From assembly GCA_964602655.1 (NCBI GenBank), contig CAZRSF010000038.1:1-56696 (forward strand): a stretch of 56,696 nt of DNA, written 5' to 3'. The notes under the pieces were generated by a model. It was not told the origin of the DNA. It did no database searches and saw only the letters and a program-made list of their open reading frames with translations. Positions 25,066 to 33,474 of this stretch are shown here, piece after piece. The translations under genes and the position numbers were made by a program. The stretch comes from Moduliflexus sp964602655 (GTDB lineage: Bacteria; Moduliflexota; Moduliflexia; Moduliflexales; Moduliflexaceae). Every line of letters starts with the position of its first letter. The stretch's first letter is position 1.

Positions 25066-26532
25066 ATGAAAATACTGATCGTTTCCCCGGAAATTTTCCC
25101 GTTCGTCCCCGAATGCGGGTTGGCGGAGTTCGCCGGTTTCCTTCCTGACGCGCTGCGCCAGCGTGGGCATGATGTCCGGGTCGTCACGCCGAAATACAAA
25201 ATTACTGAAGATGCGGCATTCGGCTTGCGCGTATGCATCGAACGGCTTGATGTCCCCATTTCCAACCGGAAAGAATCTTGTGCCATTTTAGAAGGCCGGT
25301 TGCGCGGTTCCATTCCTGCCTATTTTGTGAAAAATGACACGTACTATCGTCGTGACTATCTTTACGGCGATTCTCAAGGAGATTATCCTGATAATGCCGA
25401 GCGGTTTATCTATTTTTCTCGCAGCATCCCCGAAATATGCAAAGCGCTCCGATTTTTTCCCGATGTCATTCATTGCTGCGACTGGCAAAGCGGCCTCGTC
25501 CCTGTCTATTTAGGCGAAATCTATCGCAAAGACCCTGATTTCGCCAATACGGTCACGCTCTTCACGGTGTACACGCTGGCGCACCAGGGGTTATTCTGGC
25601 ACTATGACATGCATCTGACCGGCTTGGGCTGGGACCTCTTTACCCCTGACGGCATTGAATATTACGGCAAAATCAATCTGTTGAAAGCCGGGGTCATGTG
25701 GGCAGACACGATCAGCACGGTCAGCCCCACATACAGCAAAGAAATCCAAACCAAAGAGTTCGGACACGGACTTGAAGGCGTCTTTCAGCGCCGCAGCAAG
25801 GACGTATACGGCGTCGTTCATGGCGTTGATTATACCGTCTGGAACCCGGAGACAGACCAGTTGATCGCTCATACGTATTCCGCCAAAACCCTGAAAGGCA
25901 AACGTCTCTGTAAAACAGCCTTATTGGAAGCCTTCCACCTTCCCGACAATGCGAAACAGCCGGTCATTGGCATGATCACGCCATTGAATGATGAAAAAGG
26001 GATTGATTTGGTGACAGATGCGCTCGAAAAAATGATGACCCTCGGCTTGTCGCTCATTATTATGGGCACAGGCACAGAAAAATATCATAAACTGTTCCAT
26101 CTGATGCGCGATAAGTACCCGCAGCAGCTTGGCGTCCTCTTAGAAGACGATCACGCGATGGCGCATCGCATTCTGGCTGGCGCGGACATGCTGTTGATGC
26201 CGTCGCGCTATGAGCCATGCGGCATGTATCAACTCTATGGATTGAAATACGGAGCGATTCCGATTGTGGCCGCGACCGGAAATTTGGAAGATACTGTCAA
26301 ACCGTTTGATCCGAAAAAGAACGGCGGCACCGGTTTTCTCGTTGCTCCCAATCAGGCCAACGCGCTCTTTGCTGGAATTGAAGCGGCCTGCGCGGCCTAT
26401 CAGGATCGCGAGGCGTGGAATGCGCTGACGCTCCGCGCGATGGCAGAAGACTTTTCCTGGAACGTCACCGCGAACGCATACGAACTTCTTTACCAACAGG
26501 CGCAACACGCACACAATCAGCCTCTATCATGA
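25066..26532 (+). CDS. Divergent glycogen/starch synthase-family glycosyltransferase (GT5)
   Basis: 488 residues from the ATG at 25066 (MKILIVSPEIFPFVPEC); the upstream in-frame extension from 24991 is unlikely. The two Rossmann lobes of GT5 are present, with CCDWQSGLVPVYLGE in the first and MPSRYEPCGMYQLYGLKYG, ATGNLEDTV and GTGFLV in the second. The N-terminal KxGGL loop that binds the ADP-glucose phosphate in GlgA is PECGL here, lacking the lysine and one glycine. It may therefore use another donor or serve another role. The stop overlaps the next ATG (ATGA), tying it to the sensor kinase. Confidence 0.88.
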   Translation: MKILIVSPEIFPFVPECGLAEFAGFLPDALRQRGHDVRVVTPKYKITEDAAFGLRVCIERLDVPISNRKESCAILEGRLRGSIPAYFVKNDTYYRRDYLYGDSQGDYPDNAERFIYFSRSIPEICKALRFFPDVIHCCDWQSGLVPVYLGEIYRKDPDFANTVTLFTVYTLAHQGLFWHYDMHLTGLGWDLFTPDGIEYYGKINLLKAGVMWADTISTVSPTYSKEIQTKEFGHGLEGVFQRRSKDVYGVVHGVDYTVWNPETDQLIAHTYSAKTLKGKRLCKTALLEAFHLPDNAKQPVIGMITPLNDEKGIDLVTDALEKMMTLGLSLIIMGTGTEKYHKLFHLMRDKYPQQLGVLLEDDHAMAHRILAGADMLLMPSRYEPCGMYQLYGLKYGAIPIVAATGNLEDTVKPFDPKKNGGTGFLVAPNQANALFAGIEAACAAYQDREAWNALTLRAMAEDFSWNVTANAYELLYQQAQHAHNQPLS

Positions 26533-28973
26533 ACGGCTCGAACGTCGAACTGCAAATTCTGAATCACATCAGTCAGGTGGTGCATCTGAATCTTCCCTGG
26601 GAAGAGCGGATGCACCAGATTGTGAGCGAACTTGCGGAATTCACGCATTCGGATGCGTGTTCGATCCATCTTCGCGCCGGTCAGCCCCTCATGCGGCACT
26701 TTGTCAGCGGCTTGGAACTCCAACAGCTTGAAACGCTCCAGTACCGCCTGCATCCGAAACACATCGCCAAAAGCGAACCGCTCGCTGCCGGGGAAACGCC
26801 CTGGAACTGCACCGCCCCAATGCTCCTTCGGCAGGATCGCGCTGAAGACGATCAGCCGTCGTTCAAATCTGTTCTCGTGACCCCGATTCTCAATGAAGCG
26901 CATCGCTGCATCGGCGCGATTACCCTCTGGAATCATGCCGACCGCACTTACTCCGACGACGAACGCCAGATGCTTGCCACGCTCGCCCTGCTGATTTTCG
27001 GAATGCTCAAACAGGTGCGCCTGAACACCCAATTAGAACGAAAACTTCAGGAACAGACCAGAATTTACGAGTTAGGCAAAGCCCTGAGTTCGACCGTCAA
27101 TATAGATGAATTGCTCGACCAGATCGCAAAGATCAGCGTCGAATTGACCAGCGCGCGCGGTTGCGTGCTCTGGCTGCTCAACCGGGAACAGACGATCTTA
27201 GAGATCAAATCGTCGTATGGCGATGTGGCGACGGAAAGCGCCGCGCCCCATCTCACTCTTGGCGAAGGCATTGCCGGAAAAGTCGCCGAAAAAGGCGAGG
27301 CCATCAAAATTGACGACCTGACCGATGAATTGAAAGCGCATGAGGTCGTCACGTCCATCGCCTATTCGCTGATCTGCGTGCCGATTATCGGCAAAGAAGG
27401 GGTCATCGGCACGATTTCCGCGTTCGATAAGCACCCCGAAGGCGGAAATCACCGGTTTTCAGACGACGATTCGAATCTGCTGCTCTCATTTGCCGGTCAT
27501 GCCGCCATTTCTATCGAACATGCGCGATTTTACGAGCGTATGGAAGAGTTGGCGTTAGATAACCTGCTGCGCCTGCGCGAACTGTCAATTCTCTATCATA
27601 TCAATACGGCCATGCGCTCGACAGTCAGGCTGAACCGCCTGCTGCGCATCATTCTCACCGGCGTCACCATTGGCGGCGGCTTAGGCTTTAACCGCGCCAT
27701 TCTGCTCATGGTGAACGAGCGCGCGCAAACCATCAAAGGCATTCTTGGCATCGGCCCGTCATCCGGGACAGAAGCGAATAAAATCTGGAAAACAGAAGCG
27801 GCCAAACAGCGGTCTTTGGTAGAAATGATTACAGAAGTGCCGGACGAGGAACAGTACGAAGAAAATCCGTTCGAAAAAACCGCGAAAAGCATCTGGCTGC
27901 CATTGACGCCTGAACAGGGCGTGTTCGCCAAAACCGTTCTTGAACGCCGCCCCTTCAATATCACGGAGAGTCGCAAATGCGCGGAGGATTGCGCGTACAT
28001 CAAAGACATGCTGGACATCGAACGTTTTGCGACCGTGCCTCTGATTGTGCGCAATCAGGTGATTGGCGTGATTTATGTGGATAACAAATACAACAACGTG
28101 CCGATTTCCGAAGACGATCTGAATTTTTTGCAAATGTTTTCCAATCAGGCCGCGTTAGCGATTGACAACGCCACGCTCTATTCCAATGCTGAAAAACGCA
28201 ATCAGGAATTGCAGGAAGCGCAGGATCGCATCGTACAGATGGAAAAACTGACCGCGTTAGGGAAAATGGCCGCCGATATCGCCCATGAAATCCGCAATCC
28301 GATTATCTGCGTGGGCGGCTTTGCCCGGCGCTTGCTGAGCGATGCGCGCCTCAACGACAAACAGAAAAAATATGTCAACATCATCTCGGAAGAAGCCACC
28401 CGACTTGAAGCGATTTTGCAGGATGTGCTCGTGTTTTCCAAAGAGACGCATGTGCGTTTCGAACAATGCAACGTGAATGCGATCATCAAAAGCGCACTGG
28501 AATTATTGGATTTGGAAATCCACGATAGGGAAGTCGAAGTCAATACCTTCTGCTATAAAGACCTTGACATGATTTATGCCGATATGCAGCAGTTGAAACA
28601 GGTATTTATCAATTTGCTCACGAATGCGTTGCAGCAGGTCGCGGAAAAACATGGGCGAATCAACATCATGACCTACAACACGCTGTCGTTGAAAGGCGGC
28701 GTGACCATCGAAGTCAGCGACAACGGCGGCGGCATTCCGACCGAAATCATTGATAATATTTTTAATCCGTTTTTTACGACCAAAGGCACGGGCACAGGCT
28801 TGGGGTTGGCAATTATCAGGAAAATTATCGAGAATCATCATGGCAATATCAATGTCCGTAATCGGCCAGGCGTGGGCGTCACCTTCGTCATCAACTTCCC
28901 AGGCGACCCCAGAGAGGCCGAGAAACAGACGCAAAGCGGAGGAGAAACGCATGAAAACACTGCTCATCATTGA
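26529..28973 (+). CDS. Cytoplasmic histidine kinase with three GAF domains
   Basis: 814 residues from the ATG at 26529, which overlaps the glycogen-synthase stop by four bases. GAF-like domains cover about 10-165, 195-345 and 360-560; the third contains SRKCAEDCAYIKDML. A coiled coil leads to the kinase: H-box ADIAHEIRNPIICVGGFARR (His about 610), N-box INLLTNALQQV, G1 DNGGGIPTE and G2 TGTGLGLAII. There is no transmembrane helix, so it should sense an intracellular signal. Being locked to sugar-metabolism genes on one side and a receiver on the other, it is likely to monitor carbon or energy state. Confidence 0.93.
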   Translation: MNGSNVELQILNHISQVVHLNLPWEERMHQIVSELAEFTHSDACSIHLRAGQPLMRHFVSGLELQQLETLQYRLHPKHIAKSEPLAAGETPWNCTAPMLLRQDRAEDDQPSFKSVLVTPILNEAHRCIGAITLWNHADRTYSDDERQMLATLALLIFGMLKQVRLNTQLERKLQEQTRIYELGKALSSTVNIDELLDQIAKISVELTSARGCVLWLLNREQTILEIKSSYGDVATESAAPHLTLGEGIAGKVAEKGEAIKIDDLTDELKAHEVVTSIAYSLICVPIIGKEGVIGTISAFDKHPEGGNHRFSDDDSNLLLSFAGHAAISIEHARFYERMEELALDNLLRLRELSILYHINTAMRSTVRLNRLLRIILTGVTIGGGLGFNRAILLMVNERAQTIKGILGIGPSSGTEANKIWKTEAAKQRSLVEMITEVPDEEQYEENPFEKTAKSIWLPLTPEQGVFAKTVLERRPFNITESRKCAEDCAYIKDMLDIERFATVPLIVRNQVIGVIYVDNKYNNVPISEDDLNFLQMFSNQAALAIDNATLYSNAEKRNQELQEAQDRIVQMEKLTALGKMAADIAHEIRNPIICVGGFARRLLSDARLNDKQKKYVNIISEEATRLEAILQDVLVFSKETHVRFEQCNVNAIIKSALELLDLEIHDREVEVNTFCYKDLDMIYADMQQLKQVFINLLTNALQQVAEKHGRINIMTYNTLSLKGGVTIEVSDNGGGIPTEIIDNIFNPFFTTKGTGTGLGLAIIRKIIENHHGNINVRNRPGVGVTFVINFPGDPREAEKQTQSGGETHENTAHH

Positions 28974-29310
28974 CGACGAAAAACATATCCGCTTTTTGTA
29001 TGAAGAAGAATTCAGCGACGCGGGCTATCAGGTCTTCGCCGCATCGAATGGGCTGGAAGGGCTGCAAATGCTTGAGCAGCACCCGGAAGTGGATTTGATT
29101 TTGTTAGACATCAAAATGCCGGAAATGGACGGCACGGAATTTCTGCGCCGCGTCCGCCAGATGAATGAAACACTGCCGATTCTGATTTCCACGGCGTATG
29201 GCGACTATATCCAACAGGATTTCAGTGTCTGGCTCTCCAACGGCTATGCGGTCAAAACCTCGGACTTAACTGAATTACGCACCAAAGTCAAGGAATTGCT
29301 CGGCGAGTAA
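28951..29310 (+). CDS. Single-domain response regulator
   Basis: 119 residues from the ATG at 28951, chosen because GGAGGAG (28938-28944) lies just upstream. A lone CheY-like receiver: LLIIDDEKH at the start, phospho-acceptor Asp in LLLDIKMPEMDG, the Thr of ISTAYG and the Lys of VKTSD. It overlaps the kinase gene by 23 bases and is almost certainly its partner. No output domain, so it may act on another protein, such as an enzyme of the same operon. Confidence 0.92.
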   Translation: MKTLLIIDDEKHIRFLYEEEFSDAGYQVFAASNGLEGLQMLEQHPEVDLILLDIKMPEMDGTEFLRRVRQMNETLPILISTAYGDYIQQDFSVWLSNGYAVKTSDLTELRTKVKELLGE

Positions 29311-29325
29311 CGCGACGCTGACGCC

Positions 29326-31380
29326 ATGCTCATTTCGCTCAACAGCATCGAACGCGCCTACCGCAAAGGGGCGCTGAATATCGCCGCCCTCCATCATATT
29401 GACGTTGAGATCGCCGAAGGCGAATTTTTAGCGATTATGGGGCCGTCCGGGTCGGGCAAATCCACGCTGCTGCATCTCCTCGGCTGTCTCGACCGCCCGA
29501 CCGGAGGCGCGTATCTCCTCGATGGCGTGGATGTCACGACGTTGAACGATACCGAGTTGTCGCGCATTCGCAACCAGAAGATCGGTTTTGTGTTTCAGGC
29601 GTTCAATCTGCTGCCACAGCATACGGTCGAAGAAAACATCGCCGCGCCATTGTTATACGCCGCCAACCCATGCGCCGCAGCGCAGAAACAACAGACCGCC
29701 CATGCCCTCGCCGAACAGGTCGGGTTAGGTCATCGCCTGCATCACCGCCCCACCGAACTGTCCGGCGGCGAGATGCAGCGGGTCGCCATCGCCAGAGCGC
29801 TGATCATGCAGCCTCGCGTCATTCTGGCCGACGAACCGACCGGCAACCTCGACAGCCGCACCGGCGACGAGATTATGCGCCTGCTCATCTCGTTACGCGA
29901 GCAGGGACATACACTGATCGTCGTCACGCATGAACCCCGCGTCGCTGCCTTCGCGCAACGCATTCTCCACCTCAAAGACGGCACCATCGAACGCATCGAA
30001 ACGCCAGAAACCTCAGATGCCCTCTCGTTCCACGCTCCGCGTGGAACGTCACTCGTCGGACGCTCCGCCTCCAGCGCGCCGCAGAGCGGCGAACGCTGGC
30101 ATTCCACGCGAAGCGTGGAACGAGAACGTCACAGCCCTACGCCGCCGTTTCCTTTCGCCGCCATGCTGCGCGTCGCCACGCAGGGCGTACTGCTCCACAA
30201 ACTCCGCTCGTTTCTCAGCGTCTTAGGCATTGTCTTCGGCATCGGCGCGATTATCGCCATGCTGGCTATCGGCGCAGGCGCAAAGCAGGAATTGTTGGAA
30301 CAAATCAGCCTGTTAGGGACGAATACCATCACCATCAAAGCGGTCGCGCCGTCGGAAGAACCGCTCGAACGCGGCGATGCGCAACGCTCCGAAGGCTTGA
30401 CGGAAGACGACGTTGATCGGATCGCGCAAGTATCCCCGCTCATTCAGGCCATCGCGCCCGCGCGCCTGCTGACGCTGCCGACGCAATATCAGCAGCAGAC
30501 CGCGCAGGCCGACATTGTCGGCACGACACCCGCCTATCGGCAGAGCGGCAATCTCTCGCTGTATTCAGGCCGATTTCTGACGGAAACCGATCTCGCGGAA
30601 ACGAGTCAGGTCTGTATTATCGGCGATGACATCCGCCAGGCGTTATTCGCGTTTCGAAATCCGTTAGGGGAACTGATCAAAATTCGGAACGAATGGTTTC
30701 AGGTGGTTGGCGTGTTAAGCAGCAAACAGCTTGATCCGAAAAAACAAGCGAGCATTCAGATGCGCAACGTCAACCGTCAGGTGATTATTCCGCTTTCGAC
30801 TGCCGCCATGTTCGACCAAACCCAGGAACGCCGCCGCATTCAGGAAATATCCATCCGCGTGGACGATGCCCGGCATGTGGACGATGCCGCCCGGCTGATT
30901 CGCGCTGTGCTGACCCGGCTGCATCATGGAGCGCAGGATTACGAGTTGATCATCCCTCGCGAACTGCTGCGGCAAAGCCAGCAGACGCAGCGCGTATTCA
31001 ACGTGGTGATGGGAAGTATTGCCGGAATATCGCTGTTAGTCGGCGGGATCGGCATCATGAACATCATGCTCGCGACCGTGACGGAACGGACGCGGGAAAT
31101 CGGCATCCGCCGCGCTATCGGCGCAAGCCAGCGCATGATTTTGCTGCAATTTTTGATTGAAACCCTGACGTTGACGCTTGTCGGCGGCGTGTTAGGCATT
31201 GCGCTCGGCGTCGGCGGCGCATGGCTGATCACCGCGTTCGCCCACTGGCGCACCGTGATTTCTTTCGACACGATCCTGATAGCCTGCGGCGTTTCCGCTG
31301 TCATCGGCCTGATTTTCGGCCTCTATCCAGCCTCGCAAGCCGCTCGCAAGCATCCGATTGCCGCCCTGCGATATGAATAA
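29326..31380 (+). CDS. macB: Fused ABC exporter MacB (ATPase plus permease)
   Basis: 684 residues. The ATPase (about 1-228) has Walker A GPSGSGKST, signature LSGGEMQR, Walker B VILADEPTGNLD and VTHEPR. An unusual linker (about 233-267) is coded by a palindromic repeat. TM1 lies near 285-308 (FLSVLGIVFGIGAIIAMLAI), then the periplasmic domain and three C-terminal helices with the ERTREIGIRRAIGAS loop and the ending ARKHPIAALRYE. MacB works with MacA and TolC to export peptides or small molecules, but no adaptor is adjacent here. It starts 15 bases after the response regulator, so it may belong to that transcript. Confidence 0.93.
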   Translation: MLISLNSIERAYRKGALNIAALHHIDVEIAEGEFLAIMGPSGSGKSTLLHLLGCLDRPTGGAYLLDGVDVTTLNDTELSRIRNQKIGFVFQAFNLLPQHTVEENIAAPLLYAANPCAAAQKQQTAHALAEQVGLGHRLHHRPTELSGGEMQRVAIARALIMQPRVILADEPTGNLDSRTGDEIMRLLISLREQGHTLIVVTHEPRVAAFAQRILHLKDGTIERIETPETSDALSFHAPRGTSLVGRSASSAPQSGERWHSTRSVERERHSPTPPFPFAAMLRVATQGVLLHKLRSFLSVLGIVFGIGAIIAMLAIGAGAKQELLEQISLLGTNTITIKAVAPSEEPLERGDAQRSEGLTEDDVDRIAQVSPLIQAIAPARLLTLPTQYQQQTAQADIVGTTPAYRQSGNLSLYSGRFLTETDLAETSQVCIIGDDIRQALFAFRNPLGELIKIRNEWFQVVGVLSSKQLDPKKQASIQMRNVNRQVIIPLSTAAMFDQTQERRRIQEISIRVDDARHVDDAARLIRAVLTRLHHGAQDYELIIPRELLRQSQQTQRVFNVVMGSIAGISLLVGGIGIMNIMLATVTERTREIGIRRAIGASQRMILLQFLIETLTLTLVGGVLGIALGVGGAWLITAFAHWRTVISFDTILIACGVSAVIGLIFGLYPASQAARKHPIAALRYE
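30024..30124. repeat. Palindromic repeat element translated inside macB
   Basis: Two inverted arms, 30024-30048 and 30099-30124, are near-identical when one is reversed; each contains the self-palindrome CGTTCCACGCTNCGCGTGG. A third dyad, CCAGCG/CGCTGG (about 30071-30099), lies between them. The whole resembles REP/BIME-type elements normally found between genes. Here it keeps the macB frame and codes for about 34 residues in the linker between ATPase and first membrane helix. Confidence 0.88.
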
Positions 31381-31412
31381 TATTGATGCGAGTATAAAAT
31401 CGTTGAGTTTCA

Positions 31413-31444
31413 GCCCTGTCATGGTTTAAAACCCCTGACAGGGC
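31413..31444. repeat. CCCTGNCAGGG-type palindromic element, copy 2
   Basis: GCCCTGTCA (31413-31421) pairs with TGACAGGGC (31436-31444), and the inner bases GGTTT/AAACCCC extend the stem with a bulge. It is related in sequence to the element at 14384-14416 and likewise follows a MacB-type gene. It lies between convergent genes with no T-run on either side. Confidence 0.75.
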
Positions 31445-31507
31445 TTATCAAAAATCCACTCTCGGATCAATACATCGGTCACTTGCTCTCTCAGGAGTAT
31501 TCTGGAA

Positions 31508-31990
31508 TTATTGCTGCGGCTGAATATAGGTAATGACTGAAACTACCGCGCCTTGCGGGTCTTGCAGCACGGCAAATCGCCCGACATTCGGCACGTCCAT
31601 CGGCGGGACTAACGTCTTTGCGCCAAGCGCTTCGGCTTGCTTCACGGTGGCGTCCACGTCCGTCACTGTGATGTACATTCCCCAATACGGCGGAATATTC
31701 GGCGAATCTTTCGGAATGGGCGAAATGCCGCCGACCTCTTTTCCCGCCACGCTGAACGTAATATATTCACTGCCATCCGACATAATGTCTTTTTTCGTTG
31801 TCCAACCAAATAAGTCGGCGTAGAATTTCACAGATGCTTCGGTATCGGGCGTCATGAGTTCCACCCATCCGACCGCGCCATGCTGAGTAAAGACATTCGT
31901 CTCTTTCGCCTCTTCTGCGTGGGCAGAAATCGGGGCAAACAACGTAAGCGCAAACAGAACGGCACAACATAATAACATGAGTTTTTTCAT
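31508..31990 (-). CDS. Secreted VOC (glyoxalase-fold) protein
   Basis: 160 residues from the ATG at 31990, preceded by AGGAG; the upstream extension to 32038 is spurious. A signal peptide (MKKLMLLCCAVLFALTLFAP, cleavage near AHAEE) precedes a single VOC domain: VGWVELMTPDTEASVKFYAD, LFGWTT, YWGMYITVTDVDATVKQAE and the closing FAVLQDPQGAVVSV. VOC proteins use paired beta-alpha-beta units to bind metals and small substrates; one unit suggests a dimer. Secretion is unusual for this fold. The signal peptide is strikingly similar to that of the hydrolase gene upstream. Confidence 0.88.
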   Translation of the reverse strand: MKKLMLLCCAVLFALTLFAPISAHAEEAKETNVFTQHGAVGWVELMTPDTEASVKFYADLFGWTTKKDIMSDGSEYITFSVAGKEVGGISPIPKDSPNIPPYWGMYITVTDVDATVKQAEALGAKTLVPPMDVPNVGRFAVLQDPQGAVVSVITYIQPQQ

Positions 31991-32062
31991 TGCTCTTTCT
32001 CCTATGTGTATTGTGAATTTTACGGTATCATAAAACATGTTTTTCTCTTATTCGACAGACAA

Positions 32063-32089
32063 ATTCGCCTTCTCAAGGAGAGAAGGCGA
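32063..32089. repeat. Strong 11-bp hairpin between hydrolase and VOC genes
   Basis: TTCGCCTTCTC (32063-32073) and GAGAAGGCGAA (32079-32089) form a perfect stem with loop AAGGA. It lies 107 bases after the hydrolase stop on the minus strand. Only a short ATTTGTC follows in that direction, so it is a weak terminator candidate or a dispersed repeat. Confidence 0.6.
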
Positions 32090-32195
32090 AAAACAGTTTT
32101 GCGTCATATTCAGGACGGCGTCCGTCCGTGCCTTCCTTGCGGTTTTCGGCAATAGGCGTTTTCGGAAATTTTGAGCGCGACTGCGCGTGAAGACA

Positions 32196-33065
32196 TCATG
32201 GGCGCGAGAGAAACGCATTCACGGCAGCCATAACGATATCCGCAGCCTCCTCATGAACGGCATGCCCCGCAAACGCGATATTCAAGAACCCCGCTCCTTC
32301 GACGCGGCTGCGCAATTCGACCGCTTCGCTCACAGAAAACAGGTGATCCTGGTCGCCGCGCACAATCAGCATGGGTGCGGTGATCTTCCGAACGGCTTCG
32401 TTCGGATAACCTGTTGCGGTAGTATCCGTCCACAGGCCGACCACCGCTTGCACCAGCGCCTCGAAGTCCGGTTCAGGGTTCGTTTGTTCATACGATGCGA
32501 CCGAATCGGGAAACATTTCGCGCCACATGTCGCTGGTCAGGCCGCTCAACATGTCAAAGGCCGGATCGTTCGCGTCCAGCCGCCATTGAGCGCCGATGGT
32601 CATCAGCCGCCGAACGTTCGACGGCGCTTTCGCGGCCAGGCGATAGCCGACAATGCCGCCGTCGCTGAAGCCGAGCAGGGAAAAAGAACGAATATGCAGA
32701 TGCTCCAGAACGGCTTCGACATCAGTTTGATACTGCTCGTAAGTTAGACGAGCCGATCCCATCGTAGATTTTCCATGCCCTCGAAAGTCTATGCCGATAC
32801 ACTTGAACTGCGACGGCAGCCGTCCAAGAATGGAATTGAAATCGGTGATGTCGCCGAGGCCGCCATGTAGCAGCACGAGTGGCTCTCCTGCCGGATTTCC
32901 CGCGATCTCGAAATAGATGCGCGCATCCCCAACTTGCGCGTATTCTCCGGTGGAATGATTGAAACGCGCCGTCGGTTCTTCTGCTTCTTCGGCGCGAACG
33001 GGTATTGAGGGAAATAAGGCCGCAGCGCACAGACTGGCGCAGCATAATAACATAAATTTTTCCAT
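32196..33065 (-). CDS. Secreted alpha/beta hydrolase
   Basis: 289 residues from the ATG at 33065, chosen because GGAGGAAAA sits just upstream (an earlier in-frame ATG at 33080 overlaps that site). A signal peptide (MEKFMLLCCASLCAAALFPS, cleavage near VRAEE) is followed by an alpha/beta hydrolase core: oxyanion region LLHGGLGDITDF, nucleophile elbow GFSDGG, acid GDQDHLF and catalytic His in FAGHAVHEEA. It cleaves an unknown ester or similar bond in the envelope. Upstream is an AT-rich spacer. Confidence 0.9.
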   Translation of the reverse strand: MEKFMLLCCASLCAAALFPSIPVRAEEAEEPTARFNHSTGEYAQVGDARIYFEIAGNPAGEPLVLLHGGLGDITDFNSILGRLPSQFKCIGIDFRGHGKSTMGSARLTYEQYQTDVEAVLEHLHIRSFSLLGFSDGGIVGYRLAAKAPSNVRRLMTIGAQWRLDANDPAFDMLSGLTSDMWREMFPDSVASYEQTNPEPDFEALVQAVVGLWTDTTATGYPNEAVRKITAPMLIVRGDQDHLFSVSEAVELRSRVEGAGFLNIAFAGHAVHEEAADIVMAAVNAFLSRP

Positions 33066-33474
33066 CGCGTTTTCCTCCATGTCGGTGTGTTTTTAATGGT
33101 TTATTCGAACTCGATTCGACGAGCAAGGAAACCGTTGCGCCACGCTCAAAACGATTTCCGATGACGTTCGCCTTTTCGCAGAACATTTTTCCGCCGTTTG
33201 AGATCAGGATTACTCTCAGAATGGACAATAAACAATAGTGTGAAAAAGATGCAAACCATCGTGAAATAGCTCATATTTTTCCAATGATATTATGGATTTG
33301 TGTATACTTAACATCGTCTTTACAAACCAATATTGAAATTTACATTCAGATTTGTCAAGTTTAAATGGCATTAAAATACAATAAAAGGCGAAAATTTAAG
33401 ACATAAATACGTATTTTGTTAAGAATTTCAAGGACTTCATGAATGCTAAAAACATAATTCGGCGATGCCACCCC
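33066..33474. other. AT-rich intergenic region, no gene seen
   Basis: Stops are frequent in all frames and the last 250 bases are visibly AT-rich. It must carry the hydrolase promoter on the minus strand. It also marks the boundary of the polysaccharide cluster, whose first gene ends at 33475. No repeat or RNA-like structure stands out. Confidence 0.55.
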
